From Emmonsiellopsis sp. PD_33 (Eukaryota; Ascomycota; Eurotiomycetes; Onygenales; Ajellomycetaceae), in NCBI GenBank assembly GCA_032988165.1, contig JANTQF010000025.1, positions 124,001-188,000 of the forward strand: a stretch of DNA of 64,000 nt, read 5' to 3'. Under the pieces are notes generated by a model. That model was given only the letters and a program-made list of their open reading frames with translations, made no database searches and had not been told where the DNA came from. Positions 35,615 to 49,160 of this stretch are shown piece by piece. Within the stretch, counting starts at the first letter, position 1; each line of letters opens with the position of its first letter. Made by a program: the position numbers and the translations under genes.

Positions 35615-36623
35615 ATGGCGCCCCTAAAGCGTCTTCTCATTCTCACCTCGCTCCTCATCGTGGGCGCCATCCTCTTCCTTGGTCAGACCGTGGAAGCTAA
35701 GGGCCCCAAGGTCACCAACAAGGTGGGCTGACTCGAGCTTCATCCGGATTGAGTCTGTTGGACTAACAACTTCCGTATAGGTCTACTTCGACATTGAGCA
35801 TGGAGATAAACCTCTCGGACGAGTTGTTCTCGGACTTTATGGAAAGACTGTCCCCAAGGTGGGTGATTCCCGAGCTCGCTATATAACTACATTACCCCAG
35901 GATTGACACTGACATGTGGTTTCAACGTATGACAGACCGCGGAAAACTTCCGGTAGGAAGACGTAATTGTTCAGTGAGCATTGATAACTTGGAAACTGAC
36001 TATAACCTCTCAGGGCTCTGGCCACTGGCGAGAAGGGCTTCGGATATGAGGGCTCCACCTTCCACCGAGTTATTAAGGATTTCATGATCCAGGGTGGTGA
36101 CTTCACCAAGGGCGATGGTTAGCTGTTATCTCACTTGATTTCATGATCACGTCATGCTAATATTATGCGTGAAGGCACCGGTGGAAAGTCCATCTACGGC
36201 GAGAAGTTCGCTGATGAGAACTTCAAGCTGCGGCACACCAAGAAGGGTCTTCTGAGTACGTCACATATGCGCCCCTATCCTCAAGGTCCATTAGTGGGAT
36301 GGTATCGATTGACAATCACTCTATCAGGTATGGCAAATGCCGGAAAGGACACCAACGGCTCTCAATTCTTTATCACAACCGCGATCACGAGGTTAGTATC
36401 CCCGAGGCAATTGATATGTTTAAACAGCACTTACAAATTATTTAGCTGGCTCGATGGACGTCACGTCGTCTTCGGTGAAGTTCTTGAGGGCTATGATATT
36501 GTCGACCAGATCCAAAACGTACAAAAGGCCCCCGGCGACAAACCCGTCGAGACCGTCAAGATCGCGAAGAGCGGCGAGTTAGACATGCCCGCTGAGGAAG
36601 GTACTGCTCACGAGGATCTCTAG
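35615..36623 (+). CDS. cypB: ER cyclophilin B (peptidyl-prolyl cis-trans isomerase)
   Basis: This secretory-pathway cyclophilin assists protein folding in the ER lumen. I read seven exons: 35615-35722, 35781-35858, 35936-35952 (17 nt), 36014-36117, 36175-36255, 36328-36391 and 36446-36623, all in phase, giving 209 aa. A signal peptide is clear (MAPLKRLLILTSLLIVGAIL). Catalytic and cyclosporin-binding motifs are intact: FHRVIKDFMIQGGDFTKGDG, GSQFFITT and WLDGRHVVFGEV. The protein ends in HEDL, an H(D/E)EL-type ER-retrieval signal. Exon count and the micro-exon fit fungal cyclophilin B genes. A splice alternative that would remove the retrieval signal is listed next. Confidence 0.95.
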
Positions 36624-36795
36624 ACATCTTTTGAAACAATTTCGTTTGCCACCATGCTCCATGCTCTTCCGATACAGCACCTTAGCTCTAGCATTGACTG
36701 ATGATGCTCTGATTCATTTTTACTCTCAAGGCCAACGCGGACCCATCCCCCAATTCATCGAGAAGATCAAGCAGCAGATACCACAGAACAACTAG
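36601..36795 (+). other. cypB: Candidate alternative intron and last exon of cypB
   Basis: A donor at 36601 (GAAG|GTACTG) lies 23 nt before the HEDL stop codon. An acceptor with a pyrimidine tract (TTTTTACTCTCAAG) ends at 36730. Joining them is in phase and gives a new 21-residue C-terminus (QRGPIPQFIEKIKQQIPQNN after Gly) ending at TAG 36795, a 223-aa isoform lacking HEDL. The downstream frame is protein-like. No transcript evidence is available here. Confidence 0.45.
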
Positions 36796-39700
36796 TCAGA
36801 TAAAGTGGGGTTTCCTTTTCTGGAGTTTTCATATATGGTGTCAGCCAGTATGCAATGACAATTGGTGGCAATTTTTAACGAAATCTGGTATCTTCTATTC
36901 TGTGTATATCGCATTTCATCAGATGCTATTTACTGCAAATATATGTTTTTTGTACGAACCAAATATTGGTCTTTTGGTTCTTTTCCCCCTTCCTCCTACG
37001 ACTAGAGGGACCCGGTTTAGCTTTTGTCGGCGAAGTTCCCGTTGACGCAACCTTCCGGCTCTCTATGTCCCGTAACACGAGAGGGAGCAGCTATCCTTCC
37101 TCAAGTAATCCCTATTCTTGGCAAAAATTCCGTTCCTGACTGCAGAAAATCCTGCAGGCGCGGAGTGATTCCATCCAACTATGCAACGTCATCTACTCCG
37201 CTTTTGGAAATCATTGACTTCTCAGCCGCCAACCCGTTGCAAACCATACTACGTATACTGTACAGATTTATAGGAAAATTCCATTTTCCCATTTCTGCTC
37301 CACGGTTCTCCCGTTCTGGTTCCCTTCGGCCCGGATCCGGCAAATGGACCTGTTACCCTCCAGGAAGGCCAATGCCTAGCAATATCCCCCCAACTTTAGA
37401 AAATCCTTGAGACGACGCAACAAGCAATGCCTACTGCTTACCTATCTTGCAAGGAGCGCCTTGCTATCTTCAGGCGTAGTTGGAGTAGCACAACACGTGT
37501 TTGCTCATTAGTTGCCAGAAACCGCGCCTGGGAAACTGGCCAGGAATAAGGGAGTTATAGCCGCGCTTAAACTATCAAATCCCGTTGCATGTTGAGATCT
37601 AACTAACAAATTCAGACAAATAAAATTCTTCTTCAGCCACAACTTCGTGATATGACACGGAAGCGCACACACAAAGGATGGTTTCTGGAAGTTTAATGAG
37701 ATGTTACCTATAATTGTTGGTAATTATTATAACAGTTGCGGTTTGTCTTGTTCTTGCAGACGGGATTGGCACCTGGCTGTGTTCTTCAAGGCCAGGGGCT
37801 AAATCAGCTCGTGGCACTGGTTTCTCGGGCAAGGGAACTGTACTCCCCAAGGCTGCTGCCGGTGGTAGTGGTGGCCAGGCAGTTGGCTCAGGTTTCGATT
37901 ATTCTCCTCCGGGCATTTTATCCACTGGTTTGTCAATCGATGATAGGGCATTTCCTTCATATATGTCAGTTTATTTTGATTCGCGGCCTGTGCGACCCTG
38001 GATGTTATTTTTGTTCTATGTCACTGATTGCTCATGAAATGGTAATAGTAGCGATCTAGATATGCGTTAGCGATCAGGACGACAATAATTTTTTTTTTTT
38101 CGCGGGGCAATTTTGGGGGGTCGTTCGTTGAGTTACCTCTCTTCGTGATACGGATCACCGATTACTCGCATTCGCTATAATCCATGAACCTGGGGTCTGG
38201 GACCTGGAGAAGAAATGAGAATACAACGTGCCCTGCCCACGCTATCTCCTGTTGCTGTTGGTATAACATGGGTTACTCTGTCTTGCCTGAAGGTATATTC
38301 TCTGCTCGCAACGAAAGAGTCACCGTGTCATCGTTGCGTCGCCATGCGGACGATGTGCATGAGGTTGGTTTCGAGAAGGAAACAAAAAACCATCCCCAAC
38401 GTACGTACGACAATCTCGCCCCATTTCGCACTTCTGGTATCCTATGCATACTATCTTACGTCTTCAAAAATTGAACATACAAGGACCGGGAACCCTTGCT
38501 GTCGATCATTTTGTACCCTGCGTCTTCTCCTTTTCATAGGATAGGGCCTTGGCCATCGCTGGGATCGGTTAGAAGCGATCCGGTCTTGTGTGACCTGCTT
38601 ACTTTCCCAGTCGCTGACATGGGTTCAGGTATATGGATTATGGCCCGAAAACATCTAGGATATATTCCTATAGGTACCCACCCAACGCTGCGCTGCCCCT
38701 GTGCTCGAATCTTTATACTTCGCTATGAATAGCCTAGGTAGACTTGTGTCCTTGGATGAGCATGGAGGAGGAACAACGATACCACGCCAGGATAGCGGTC
38801 AACTACTTTCTTTTATACACAATGCAGGGTACTTGGGGTACGTACTCCTTCGTCAAAGGGATATTTCTCCTTTGGGAAGTTCGACTTGCTTGGCGGACAG
38901 GCTACGGGTAAAAAAAAGACCTCTCTGCCAACCCTGATTCTCATCTCACGATCAACTACTCCATATGGACGTCTCATTTTGATCCCCCACGGTGACCAAA
39001 ATGGCTTCGGGGGCATTTGTCGGCTCACCGGGCAAAATTTTTCGATAGGAACAAAGAGGTCTTTGGTTCTAGATACTATTAGCAATATGGAAGGTTGTTA
39101 GCCCCCAATATTCGGCCCCAGTCTGTCGTAATTTATGTGCTATCTTATCCGAAACTATGAAGTACAGTACATGTATGTACATACATACATGGCAGCCATG
39201 AGGTGCAGTAGTCTGCGCAATCCAAATTCCTTCCTTAGCAAATAAACCTGTCACCTGTAATTGGTCAATTAATACCACAACCAGTGCGGGCCGCATTTCC
39301 ATCTGTGACATACATAACTCGTTTTACGGTCTTTTTCTTTGCATTGCGGGGTTCAGTTTGATTGAATTGATGTCCCCTTGGGGCTACGATCTGCAATCGC
39401 TCTTTGGCATTTGGCAATTACCCGTCTGTAGAAGCGATACGGATAAATATGAAGGGATTGCTCATGGCTATTGTGGCGATGATGTGGCATGGTGTCTGTA
39501 ATTAGAGGTGGAGGATGTATTTGGGTAGTATGGTAAGTGGATGGAGGAGTATGAAATGCCGGTTGCTTGGTTGGGTGTCGAATGGCGAGATGAGAAATTA
39601 GATAGTGTTGGGGAATTGGCTGCTGGGAAGAGGCGGTTAATGAGAGCAAAATCTTTATTTTCGTTTAGATTCAAAATGTTATAGGCCCTTACTGACATGA

Positions 39701-42700
39701 AAGAGATAGTGTTGTATTCATAAGACCAGAATCTTTATAGATTCAGAAGCAAGCATGCGTATTTAGTTACCTACTACACACCTGTACAGCAACAGTGTAT
39801 TTACTGTGACTTAAAACAGATGGTTAACCATGTAGCTATTTGCTTAATGCCTGTAAACGTGCAGTCTATATATTATTAATAATAGGTACAGGTTGCCGGC
39901 CATCACCAGGGCATGATTACATGTCGAATTCGGCCTTCATCCGCAACTATTGCAGCGGTGTTGATATCAGCGTCTAATTAAGGTTTGTTAGTGTTGTTTC
40001 GGCAAACAAGCTTAATTTTCGGGCGGGAAGCCTAACTTGACCCGGAAGTTAACCAACAACTGGCCCCCAACTTTAACAAAAGTCCGGGGAAGAGAAACTA
40101 CATGGAGACAACCAACGGAGCCTCCCCCCGAGCCGAAAATTCCACCATTCCCGTCTCCGTGGGATGACGGTGCCTCAGAGCGGGATAGCCTTGTATATCT
40201 GTTATATCTGTGTACTGATCGGGAGTCCTGTACGCCCTGAACAGTTAGTTACACAATTGGTCACACAGCTTGCGACACACAGCCAACCCGGAAACGCAAC
40301 AAACTGCCCCCAGAAAAGCCCAGATCGGGCAATCCCAGTGACAGCCAGTCGCTCTTCCATTTGCGTCCGTCTTCGGTAGTCGGCTTCGGACGTAGCTAGG
40401 GTGCTTGCTACATACTACTGTACTGTACTGTACCCGATACAGTACGGATCAAACAAAGAGTACTTGGGGGTACTTGGTGCTGTCGCTCTTGACCGCAATT
40501 CTCCTACAATAATTAGATGTCAAGGGTCGTTGACTGCTCTTTAATAAGCACGGACACCGCCTTGGCTTTCGTCTTTGTTTGATGTTCGTTTGGTTGGTTA
40601 TTAAACATGTCAAAACAATCAGGACGCTTATCCAGTGTGGATGCTAATACGATTATTTGCAGGAATTAGCAATGAGGCTGGCCGTTTCCCCGTCAATGTG
40701 GAGCTCTGGCTTTCCTCCGCTGCCACTATTCTGGCGCTGAAGAACCCAAAGATAGCGCAGGCCAATATTGTATACTCTTTTGTTTCAGGGTGTTTTAGGT
40801 CCCTGATTTTGCCATGGGCTTGATGGTTTAGTCCGAACCCCATGTCTTTCACGAAACAATAAAGGGGTGGGATCTCTGCTCGGCCCCCAGTTCAGACTTT
40901 CTGGAAGGATCCGAGTTCCTGGTGCCAACCCAAAAGTACGAACCTGCTAAATGGAGTATATAGAATTCAATTACTGTGTAAGGTTGACTTCTGCAAATCC
41001 AGCATGGGCAGACGTGAGAAACTTGTACAGAAATAGAAGTATGAGCAGAGGCTCTGGGCGAGTCGAGGCGAAGAAACATAATAAGAAACCAAAAGAAGCT
41101 TGGATGCTGAATCACAGAAAAATTGATCAATCACCAGCGCAGAATTTCCTGGAAGACTTGACGCTGTTATTATTGGCCAGATTACCCCTGACGCCCCATT
41201 GCATTGTGGCTGATAGTTGATACACTAACTACTAGTGCAGTTATGTTAGGTCTTTACCTGCAAGGCGTACGATGCGCGTGAAATTTCGTAGGATAGATTC
41301 AACAAAAAAGAAAACGAAAATACGGGAATAAAAAACCATCTACAGCAAGCCAATAATACCCGCCACATACCTACGGAGTACTCAGAACAAAGCAGTCTGT
41401 GATCCGGCCATCGCAGATTGACGCCTCAAAAGGCTGGGATCATGGTGCCAATAGCGCGCCAAGGCTTCGCTCTAATCCTTCGCCAAACTGGGGCATGGCC
41501 ACTTCTCCAAACCACAACGAAAGGTTAAACAGACCTCCTGCCGAGCGAATTGGAAAATGCCGCCAGTTCGATTGTCCGCTGGATCATCCAAGTTGGGCTT
41601 ACCTTGGTGCGGGAACATGACGAGGAACGAGAAGACGCCATAGATTCGGAACCACACCTGGAACTACTGTCAATGCCATGGGGTGGTGAGTGTCAAGACT
41701 GAAAGCTTTCCCCAGATCAAAAGACGGTACATGGCGCTGGCAGATCGTTTATCTATTGTTCGTCCTAGCATCGACATCCGCTTTCTATCAAGGTATCTGC
41801 AGAATCGCTGCTCAGACCGCAGACTTGGGATGCGGAATCTGGGGACCGGTATCAAAGGGGTCTGGTATTGACTGGAAAGATACTCGGCAAGCCACAGTAA
41901 CCGCAATCATATCCGAGCAGGAAACAGGTACGACGGCAAAGAAAATGTTACGCTTCTTGTAACACGCCGTATCGAAACCAACTGAAAGCCTAGAGCGCAC
42001 TGCTCCTCTGGGAACTTGGAATTCGGATCGTTCCCCTTCACGGACAGCGTACCAGGTTTTCATAAGGGTCTGGGGTGTGTGCAATAACGGCAGAGACGCC
42101 AGACGATACACAGATTTGCTGTTCCGCCCGACGCCCGATTTCATTCATCCGGTTCTCTTTCTCAATTTAACGGCCACTCGATTATTCTTTGACCCGTTTC
42201 TTGCCATTGAAGCGAGGTTTTTCCTCCCTCCGCTTCTCAACCTCTTCTCGACGTTTTTTCTTCCGTTGGACCGCAGATTGTTTCAGACATTCGTTAGTTT
42301 CCAAGACCGGGGCTTGCCGCTCTAACAGGGAAAAAGCGCGAAGTGGGCGGTTGAGAATTGCGACTCTCTTTTTCCAACACCCCGGACACATACGGCTAGG
42401 GACAGCCGCGAAAGGAGCACACGTGTTTCAAGGATATTATGCACTTTGCTCAGTTTGTTATTTTGGCTTCTGTTATTGTATAGAGCGGAAGGATCCCGAG
42501 GTGATGCCGGCACAGTCTGTGTTGACATTGCTCTGACCCATAAGTCCTTGCTTCGATCTCACCAACGCCGCAGCCTCGATACTACCAGGCAAAACTACCT
42601 CGAGGCTACAGTGTACCCTCCCCTTCTCTCCCATAATAAAAGCGCAATATATTAATCTCTAATACGGGGACTACTATCTGGAAGCTGCATCGTCCCGATA

Positions 42701-42799
42701 ATATTAATTGCAGTGGCAGCACTGTCCGTTTACTTTCTCCCGGAAAAGAGCCTTGATTCCAGTCAATTACTTGACACAAATCGACGTCAACAACAAACA
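36796..42799. other. Six-kb region with no supported gene
   Basis: Base composition is ordinary, unlike the AT-rich right end. All open stretches are shorter than 130 codons, most lack an ATG, and none shows a recognisable domain or consistent splice pairs. Small features: a T run near 38090, a GTAC/ATAC palindromic microsatellite at about 39168-39192, and a TACTGTACTGTACTGTA repeat near 40416. It may contain non-coding transcripts, decayed DNA, or the long promoter of the regulator gene at 42800. I see no tRNA or rRNA. Confidence 0.4.
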
Positions 42800-44906
42800 A
42801 TGCCTCCTAGAACTAGAAGGGCTCGGCCGTCAGACCGACGTGCGGCGGCTGCCTCAGGTAGATCTGAAAACGACGCAAAACCTAGCGGCATATTTCATTT
42901 CGTCAGCGTTAATCCCTCCTCCGAGCTTCAAAAATCCGAAAACCGATCCGTAATACGTTCACACGCGAGCAAATACATATGGCGCCAGCATCGAGCTATC
43001 CGAACCGATGCGAATACTAATTCAAAACCCTACGTCCCTCCGCAAGAACCGCCCTTAATATCTCCGACATCGACATGCTCAAAACCATCGGAAACGCAAT
43101 GGCCAACAGAACCTGAACACTCGGTGATTGAAGACAGTATACCGCTTCATTCTCTCCCTGAAGAGCCCAGCCTGCCTCCATCATCTCTCCATGTCAATGA
43201 TGCAAAGATAGAAACCGACATCCCCTCCTCCACGGAAGAGCATGCACGAGATTCACCAGAAACGGATGACGAGAAGGCTCTAGCCACAGCGGCAAATATG
43301 TATGCGAAGGAGAATGACACGGTCCCAGGACCATTCAATCAGATTGTAACGTGGCTAGGAGATCCTCTTCACACCTATCCATCTATGCTTGGTGGTTCAG
43401 CTATAAGTAAGCTGATGCGTTATGGTATGTTCTACTTCCCATATTCTGAACTCAACTAGAAGCAAACTTGATCTAGAACCTACCACTAACTATGGTGATA
43501 TCAGCTGCCTTCGATCTCTGGCCTGGCCTAGTTCTCGGCGCGGGAAACCAAAAATGGGACCATGAAGTCGCCGCAGCAAATTGGCTTCCTCGTGCCATGG
43601 AAAACCCAGCCCTATTTACTGCCTTCATGTATGGGGCAGCAGGCCACATGCAGACACGAAAACGTCTTGAGAGTACACATGTAACTCCCCAGACTCGTGA
43701 AGAGAAGCTTGAGCAGATTATTTGCGAGACTGAAACCATCAAACAGCTAAATAAAATGATGCTTGATCCCCGACAGGGCTGTACGGACGAGGTTATTCTG
43801 GCAGTGCTGTGCATGGCCTTCAACAAGATCGATTATTCCAAATGGACGGCTGATAACCACTCCGCTCCAAAAGCGCCGCTGCGCAACCTCCAATGGCTGG
43901 ATGTCTATGGTGGCCTCTCCCTAAATGACCAACATGTAAAGGGTCTTATGGCTCTGATCCAGACAAGAGGAGGGCTGGGAAATATAACAATGCCAGGTCT
44001 AGCGGAAACTCTATCAACGTAACTTATATCCCACTTTCATAACATCATCCGTTTAAAAGCAATCCGCTAACAATAAAACGCAGGTCTGCAATCATGCTCT
44101 CCACCAAATTCATCTCACGCCCACGCCTCCCCTTCATCCCCGTCTACAAAGAGAGCGCCACAGGCAACACACCTCGCTGGCCCCAACTAAATAATCCGAG
44201 CGACCCCTTCAGCCCAGGCATCAACATCGACATTGACGCCCCTGGCATCCCCGTCCCACCGGCAAACAACGACATATTCTTCCGCGCCGGCATGAATGCA
44301 GACCTCGCCACCGTCCTACGAAACATGCAAAACTACAACGCTGTCGTAAATCTCTACTGCCAAGGCCTGCTCCCTGGCATAGAACTTGCCGTCATCGCTG
44401 ACAGACGCAATTGGATTCAATATCGCCTTCTCAGTCTACCCTCCCTAAACGAATTCCCGGACGATTTTTTCTACTCCAACAGAAGCTACGAGCCAACCCG
44501 CTACGCAGCCATGATATACAGCACCCTTGTAATATTCCCACTCCCAGCGGCAAATAGGCCGTTTGTGCGTCTTTGCAGCCTCCTCAAATCCGCCTTGGCT
44601 GCGTCTGATATCGACAATGGCTGGATTGGCGCGGAGGCGACGGAGATATTGCTGTGGGTAGTTGTAATGGGAGGCATGGCGGCAACGGGTACGCCCTGTG
44701 AGGAGTGGTTTATTGGTGCGGCGGTGAGGGTGACGAAGGCTGCGCAGATCGAATCGTGGGGCCAGCTGAAGGGGATTCTGATGGGAGTTCTGTGGATGGA
44801 GAGCGTTTGTGATGTTGGCGGGTTGATGTTGTGGAATAGTGTGATGGTCGAAAGGAAAAAGGAGGCAGCTCAGATAGCTGCGATACCGCTGGAGATCCTG
44901 GTTTAG
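42800..44906 (+). CDS. Fungal_trans_2-type regulator-like protein without a zinc cluster
   Basis: I read three exons, 42800-43424, 43505-44018 and 44084-44906, giving 653 aa. The N-terminus has the short motif seen in many fungal regulator-like proteins that lack Zn2Cys6: FHFVSVNPSSELQKSENRSV followed by RSHASKYIWRQHR. No CxxC zinc cluster is present. Residues 60-170 are Pro/Ser-rich. The rest is an all-helical region of the fungal-specific transcription factor type (FDLWPGLVLGAGNQKWDHEV, CMAFNKIDYSKW, WLDVYGGLSLNDQHVKGLMA, LLWVVVMGGMAATGTPCEEW). The ATG at 42800 follows CAACAAACA, a good fungal context. It probably acts as a transcriptional co-regulator in the nucleus. Its targets are unknown. 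Confidence 0.75.
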
Positions 44907-46581
44907 GTCCCGTTTCCCCTTTTTCCAAATTTTTTTTTTTTTTGGTTGGAATCTGGGACGGTATGTTTATTAGCCCCTTTCTTGCCATTTCCCCTGGTTA
45001 TGGTGGTGTTCTGTTCTGTCTTTTTGACGATGTAACGCTTTATATATCCGGGACCCCTTTGTGTGTATTGTTGTTTCTTCTACTCTTGTTTTTGATTCCT
45101 GTCTTTATATATAGCCTTGGTGCTCGGTTTATTATATACCTATACCGCGTCTTACAGCATCGACGCTTGTGTTTTTAGCCGTCATCGATGACGACGATTA
45201 GTGTTAATAGAATTGCTTTACGCTTCGGTGGCAAACTGATTTTTGACATAGGTGTTTATTTCTCTACCAGGACATCTTTTTCAGGATATCCTACTATATC
45301 TATCTACCTGCCAAGCTATGCATATCTAAATTCTTGGGACTTAGGAGCAGAGACGATGAGGATAGAAAAAATGGAAACAATATACTTGTTGGTGCTTTTT
45401 AGATAGGTGGCAGCTTCGCCAGCCATGTTTGTCGGTTTGATATAGAAGAGCCCCCACTACGGTTAATGAGGAAGCAAACGCCTGTGTTTATGCAGGAGAC
45501 TTTTCTATCGCCTAGTATGGTTAGTTGCAGTTTTTGAAAACACCGGAAATCCCCTTTCAAGCAAATACTGAAGCTACAATGCAAGTTGAAGCCAGATCAG
45601 GGACCTGTTGAATGAGAATTAAGGAGGGATAGTTTGGTATTTTGAACTGGAATTGCCAAAGTGGCAAGGCGCATGTTTGTGGGGAATATATTGGAGAACA
45701 GGAGATGAATAATTCTAGCTATAAGGCTGCCGGTGTTGGAGGTGTATTGAGATACCCGTGGACGGAGAGGTTCCCGGACATATATAATGCTAGCCGGTGG
45801 CGTATACGCATGGTTTTGAAAGCGGCTAGATAGCCAGCCCGTACTGGCTAGGACGACCGATTTCAAGACTTTCAGTGGGGTATCATGAAAAGCAATACCA
45901 TGAAAAGCAATGCCAGCGAGAGGTAGTAGTGGGCCAGTTAGATAGCAAGCAACATGGCAAATTCTCACGATGTGGCCAGATTTCTTGTGCCGCGAAGAGC
46001 TTGAAATCCCGATGTGAGTCGACTTAAGCAAAAGTCTTGATATATTTCCCGCATTTATAGAGGAGATATGTGACCCCTGGTGGTTCTGAAAGCTCTAAAT
46101 ACTGTCTGAAATAACCAGCATATTTCCGCTAAATACCAAAGGACGGACGATACAAGATGGAGAGTGGTTCCATTCGAAATCTAGAGTAGACAGTACTACT
46201 TCCAAGTTCGCATCTGAAAGAAGACCGAAACAACGTTCTTTTGAACATTGTGGAAACAGGGCAGAGAAGGCGAGGTAGCCCCTGCCTAGGTAGGTCCCAC
46301 AAGTACCATCTCTCGTTTAGAATAATGTTGGCTTGTGCGGACTTGGCAATAATTTGTTGTTTCTGGTAATGCTGAGGCAATTCACCTAACCTAAGAAGTT
46401 AGGCCGATTTTCCCCTGCTGGTTCATAACGACGGAACCAGAGCTTTCCCAGTCCCTGCCACAGGATATCGAAACCGCGTAACATAGGCCTTTGGCGACGG
46501 CCTCAGTTCCTATTTTGTTCCCGCGAATTTGATGTTGGGTATTTATGTTTGTCTGAGAGGGACGAATCTGGGCGTGTATGT
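44907..46581. other. Intergenic region between two convergent regulator genes
   Basis: About 1.7 kb between stop codons, somewhat AT-rich. It has a T run at about 44930-44943 and a 15-bp direct repeat (CATGAAAAGCAATRCC, tandem at about 45884-45914). No ORF with domain content is seen on either strand. Confidence 0.4.
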
Positions 46582-48405
46582 TCACACAATCGCAAAATGG
46601 GAAGGGAAGAAGTCCTGTGACACCGAGCGAATGTCCATTCTCTGCCTTGTCTCATCCTGTCTCTTCTGGAGCTCCTCCAAAAGATCCGCAGTAAATTTGG
46701 CATTGGTCGCGACGTTCTCCAGTCCTCTAATCGTCTTTGAGATCCACTTTCTCTCCTCTTGATCTTCCTCTTCGCTACCCCACATCAGCAAAGGCCACAG
46801 CAAGTTCACGGGCAGCGGTTCGTCCGTGTCATTCATCAAGTGTGAGAGGCGCTTCACGTTCTCTATTGCATTTTCAAGATCCTTTGTTCTCGGAAATAGT
46901 CTGTAGGCTACCCTATGTAGATGTATAAAGGACGCATAATAGTTGGCTAGGTACGTCCTGAAACTTCGTGTCGTTGCTTGCGCTAAGTTCTTAGCCAAGT
47001 GCTTCTCTGTTAGGTTCCCGGCAACGGCGTGATCCATCAAGGCTGGCCTCTGGCGGTACAGAGCATGGAGGTCTTGCGATATTTGTGCAGCAATTGCCAT
47101 AACTTCAGTCTCGTCTTCCACAGTGCCTCTGCTTCGATGCCAGGGGTCAATCTTGGTAACACGTCCTACAAAAGATTGAACCTTCTGGAAGAAGACAATT
47201 CCCGGGTGATAGAGAATGTCGAAAAGAATCTCTTCGATCTCTGTGTCTAGTGCCGCCGAGTCATCTGCTTGGGTGGGCGTCGGTGATGATGCAAACACGG
47301 TATCATCGCTCTCCATCAAGAACAACCCCTCTCCTCCAGCAGTCGACACTGCTCTCGCATCCAAAAGTCTAATCCAGGAAATCAATCGCCTTTCTGCCGC
47401 AGTAAACGAGTCCTTCTCCGAATTTTGGATCAAATTGTAAGCCTCTTTTAAGTTCGCATGGGCCTGGGGAAGTTTTTGGGTCAAAAGGTCTGCGTATGTT
47501 AGAAGAAAGCTCGTCGCAAGAATGTATTTAAGTTCTTTTTGGTGGATTTTTGGAGAGTCGCCGGCAGCCAAAGTATCGCGCAGTTCCCTATATGCGCTGT
47601 CGTAGAAGGGTTTGTAGTCGACATCCATTTCAGCTTGGGATCTTGTCAGCTGGAAGGCGGAAAATGCCATCGCGGCAAGTCGTACCATGGATGATTCGGA
47701 AGCCATTGACGCAAAAAACTCTCGGGTAGCCGACCATTTAGGCCCTATCTCTACCGATGCCAAAATTGGAGGCATAAGCATTTGCAAGAATGAGCGGAGA
47801 AGAAACTCATCATCTATGGTACTAGGAAGACCTTCCGAGGATAAACGCGCAGTTGGAGATGTGAAACTAGGCATTTGGTGTAGCTCGGGTGAAATGGTAG
47901 CCACAATATCGTTTGAGCTTTGTGCAGATCCCGCGGGAACAGGTGGGTTCCAAGTTCTATCCATCGATTGAGGGAGGAATTCTTGAGGTAAAGAGACCAT
48001 CATATTGTAATCTGTCCAGGAACCTGGCGACAGTAACATAGTTTCGTCCCATGCCGAATTAAAAAGGTTATTGGCTTGGAGATGCCCAGATATTCCGGAT
48101 ATCAGATTTGCCGGGTGGGTAGGGTCAACTTGACCCAGCTGTGGCTGTGACAGGGAGCTCCGACTTCTTTGAACCGAGTTCCGAGTCCAAGTGCAGTCGA
48201 GGTTTAATCTCTCGCAATGAGAGCACCTAGGAGTTTGCTCGTTACATCTTACTTTGCGTCGTCTAGAACCATTATAAGTATAAATTGCCGATCCAAAGAA
48301 GGGGATGGCTTGGAGTTACCTGCAGGTGTTACAGCCATTTTTGGACCTAGCAGACCGAGGGGTGGGATTGCTAGCTGAACTTTGCTCTTGAGAACAAGGT
48401 GACAT
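46582..48405 (-). CDS. Zn2Cys6 transcription factor with a fungal-specific domain
   Basis: I read two exons on the minus strand, 48405-48320 and 48262-46582, giving 588 aa. The Zn2Cys6 binuclear cluster is complete: Cys 25, 28, 35, 42, 45 and 52 (CNTCRRRKVRC with CSHCERLNLDC). The only intron splits the codon of Arg29, just after the second Cys, a position often used in such genes. The rest is a helical Fungal_trans_2-like region (residues 150-560; FLLTYADLLTQKLPQAHANL, HPGIVFFQKVQSFVGRVTKI, LPVNLLWPLLMWGSEEEDQE). Expected role: DNA-binding nuclear regulator recognising CGG-type sites. The aldolase gene with palindromic promoter elements lies immediately upstream on the same strand, so it is a possible target (inference). 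Confidence 0.9.
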
Positions 48406-49160
48406 GAGATTATATGGTATCCTTGGGGTAAAGGGACGATGAATTTGGGAACGAATATTATGTGCAGTGATTGAAGATGTTGGAGGTCAGGCCGAGAATC
48501 ACGGCAATGTCGGGCCGACTATAATCACATGACAGGCCCACTAAATATAGCCGTAGACCAATCAACGTGGTTCGTAGCTTGACAGGGGAAATAACCTTTT
48601 TTCAACCTCAGTCCTTCAGCCTCATGTTGACCACTGGCAGTATTGGCAAGGTATTCCCAATTGTCGATGCTTTGTTAGTCTAGTGATTCTTCGAGATGTT
48701 CTGAATAGATGACGTCTAGTAGTAGAACCACTACTACTGCTTGTTCAGTAACTATACCCGAAGGCCTTTTTTTTCATCCCACCCAAGAGTCCTTGGAGTA
48801 TATTTTTTGTCTGACTTAATCATTCGATTGAGACCGAAGACGCTGCCACTGCCTCGGTGCTATAGAAAGCGCGCCTCATCATTGGCACCGAAACAGACAC
48901 TTGCATTGGTAGGCTGGCCGAATAAGTGTTAAGTTCTTTCCTTAGTGTCCGATGGTGACATAGTTTCATTTCGTCTCGGATAGTAAGGTGTCTATTCTGT
49001 CGCAAATACTGATGTTATGCAGGGAGTCACAGGGGTGGAATGAGATCGTTCGGCGACCTGTCTGGACCATGGGCTCCGGGTCTTCACTCTTCTTTCCTAA
49101 CTTGAATACAATTATATTCTTATTCATCACAACGCTGAAGATCAATCAAGGGCCGAGCAT
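48406..49160. promoter_or_regulatory. Intergenic region: Zn2Cys6 gene promoter and aldolase 3' end
   Basis: About 755 bp between two minus-strand genes. It should contain the regulator promoter near 48410-48700. A short imperfect repeat GTAGTAGAACCACTACTACTG lies at about 48717-48738. I see no gene. Confidence 0.4.

Noticed and set aside
37024..37410. 128-codon plus-strand ORF in the gene-poor interval
   Set aside because: No ATG at its start, no domain, no codon bias like neighbours, no splice partner.
37714..38037. Signal-peptide-like ORF (hydrophobic start)
   Set aside because: Begins at TTG and a second frame is open in parallel, so chance is likelier than a secreted protein.
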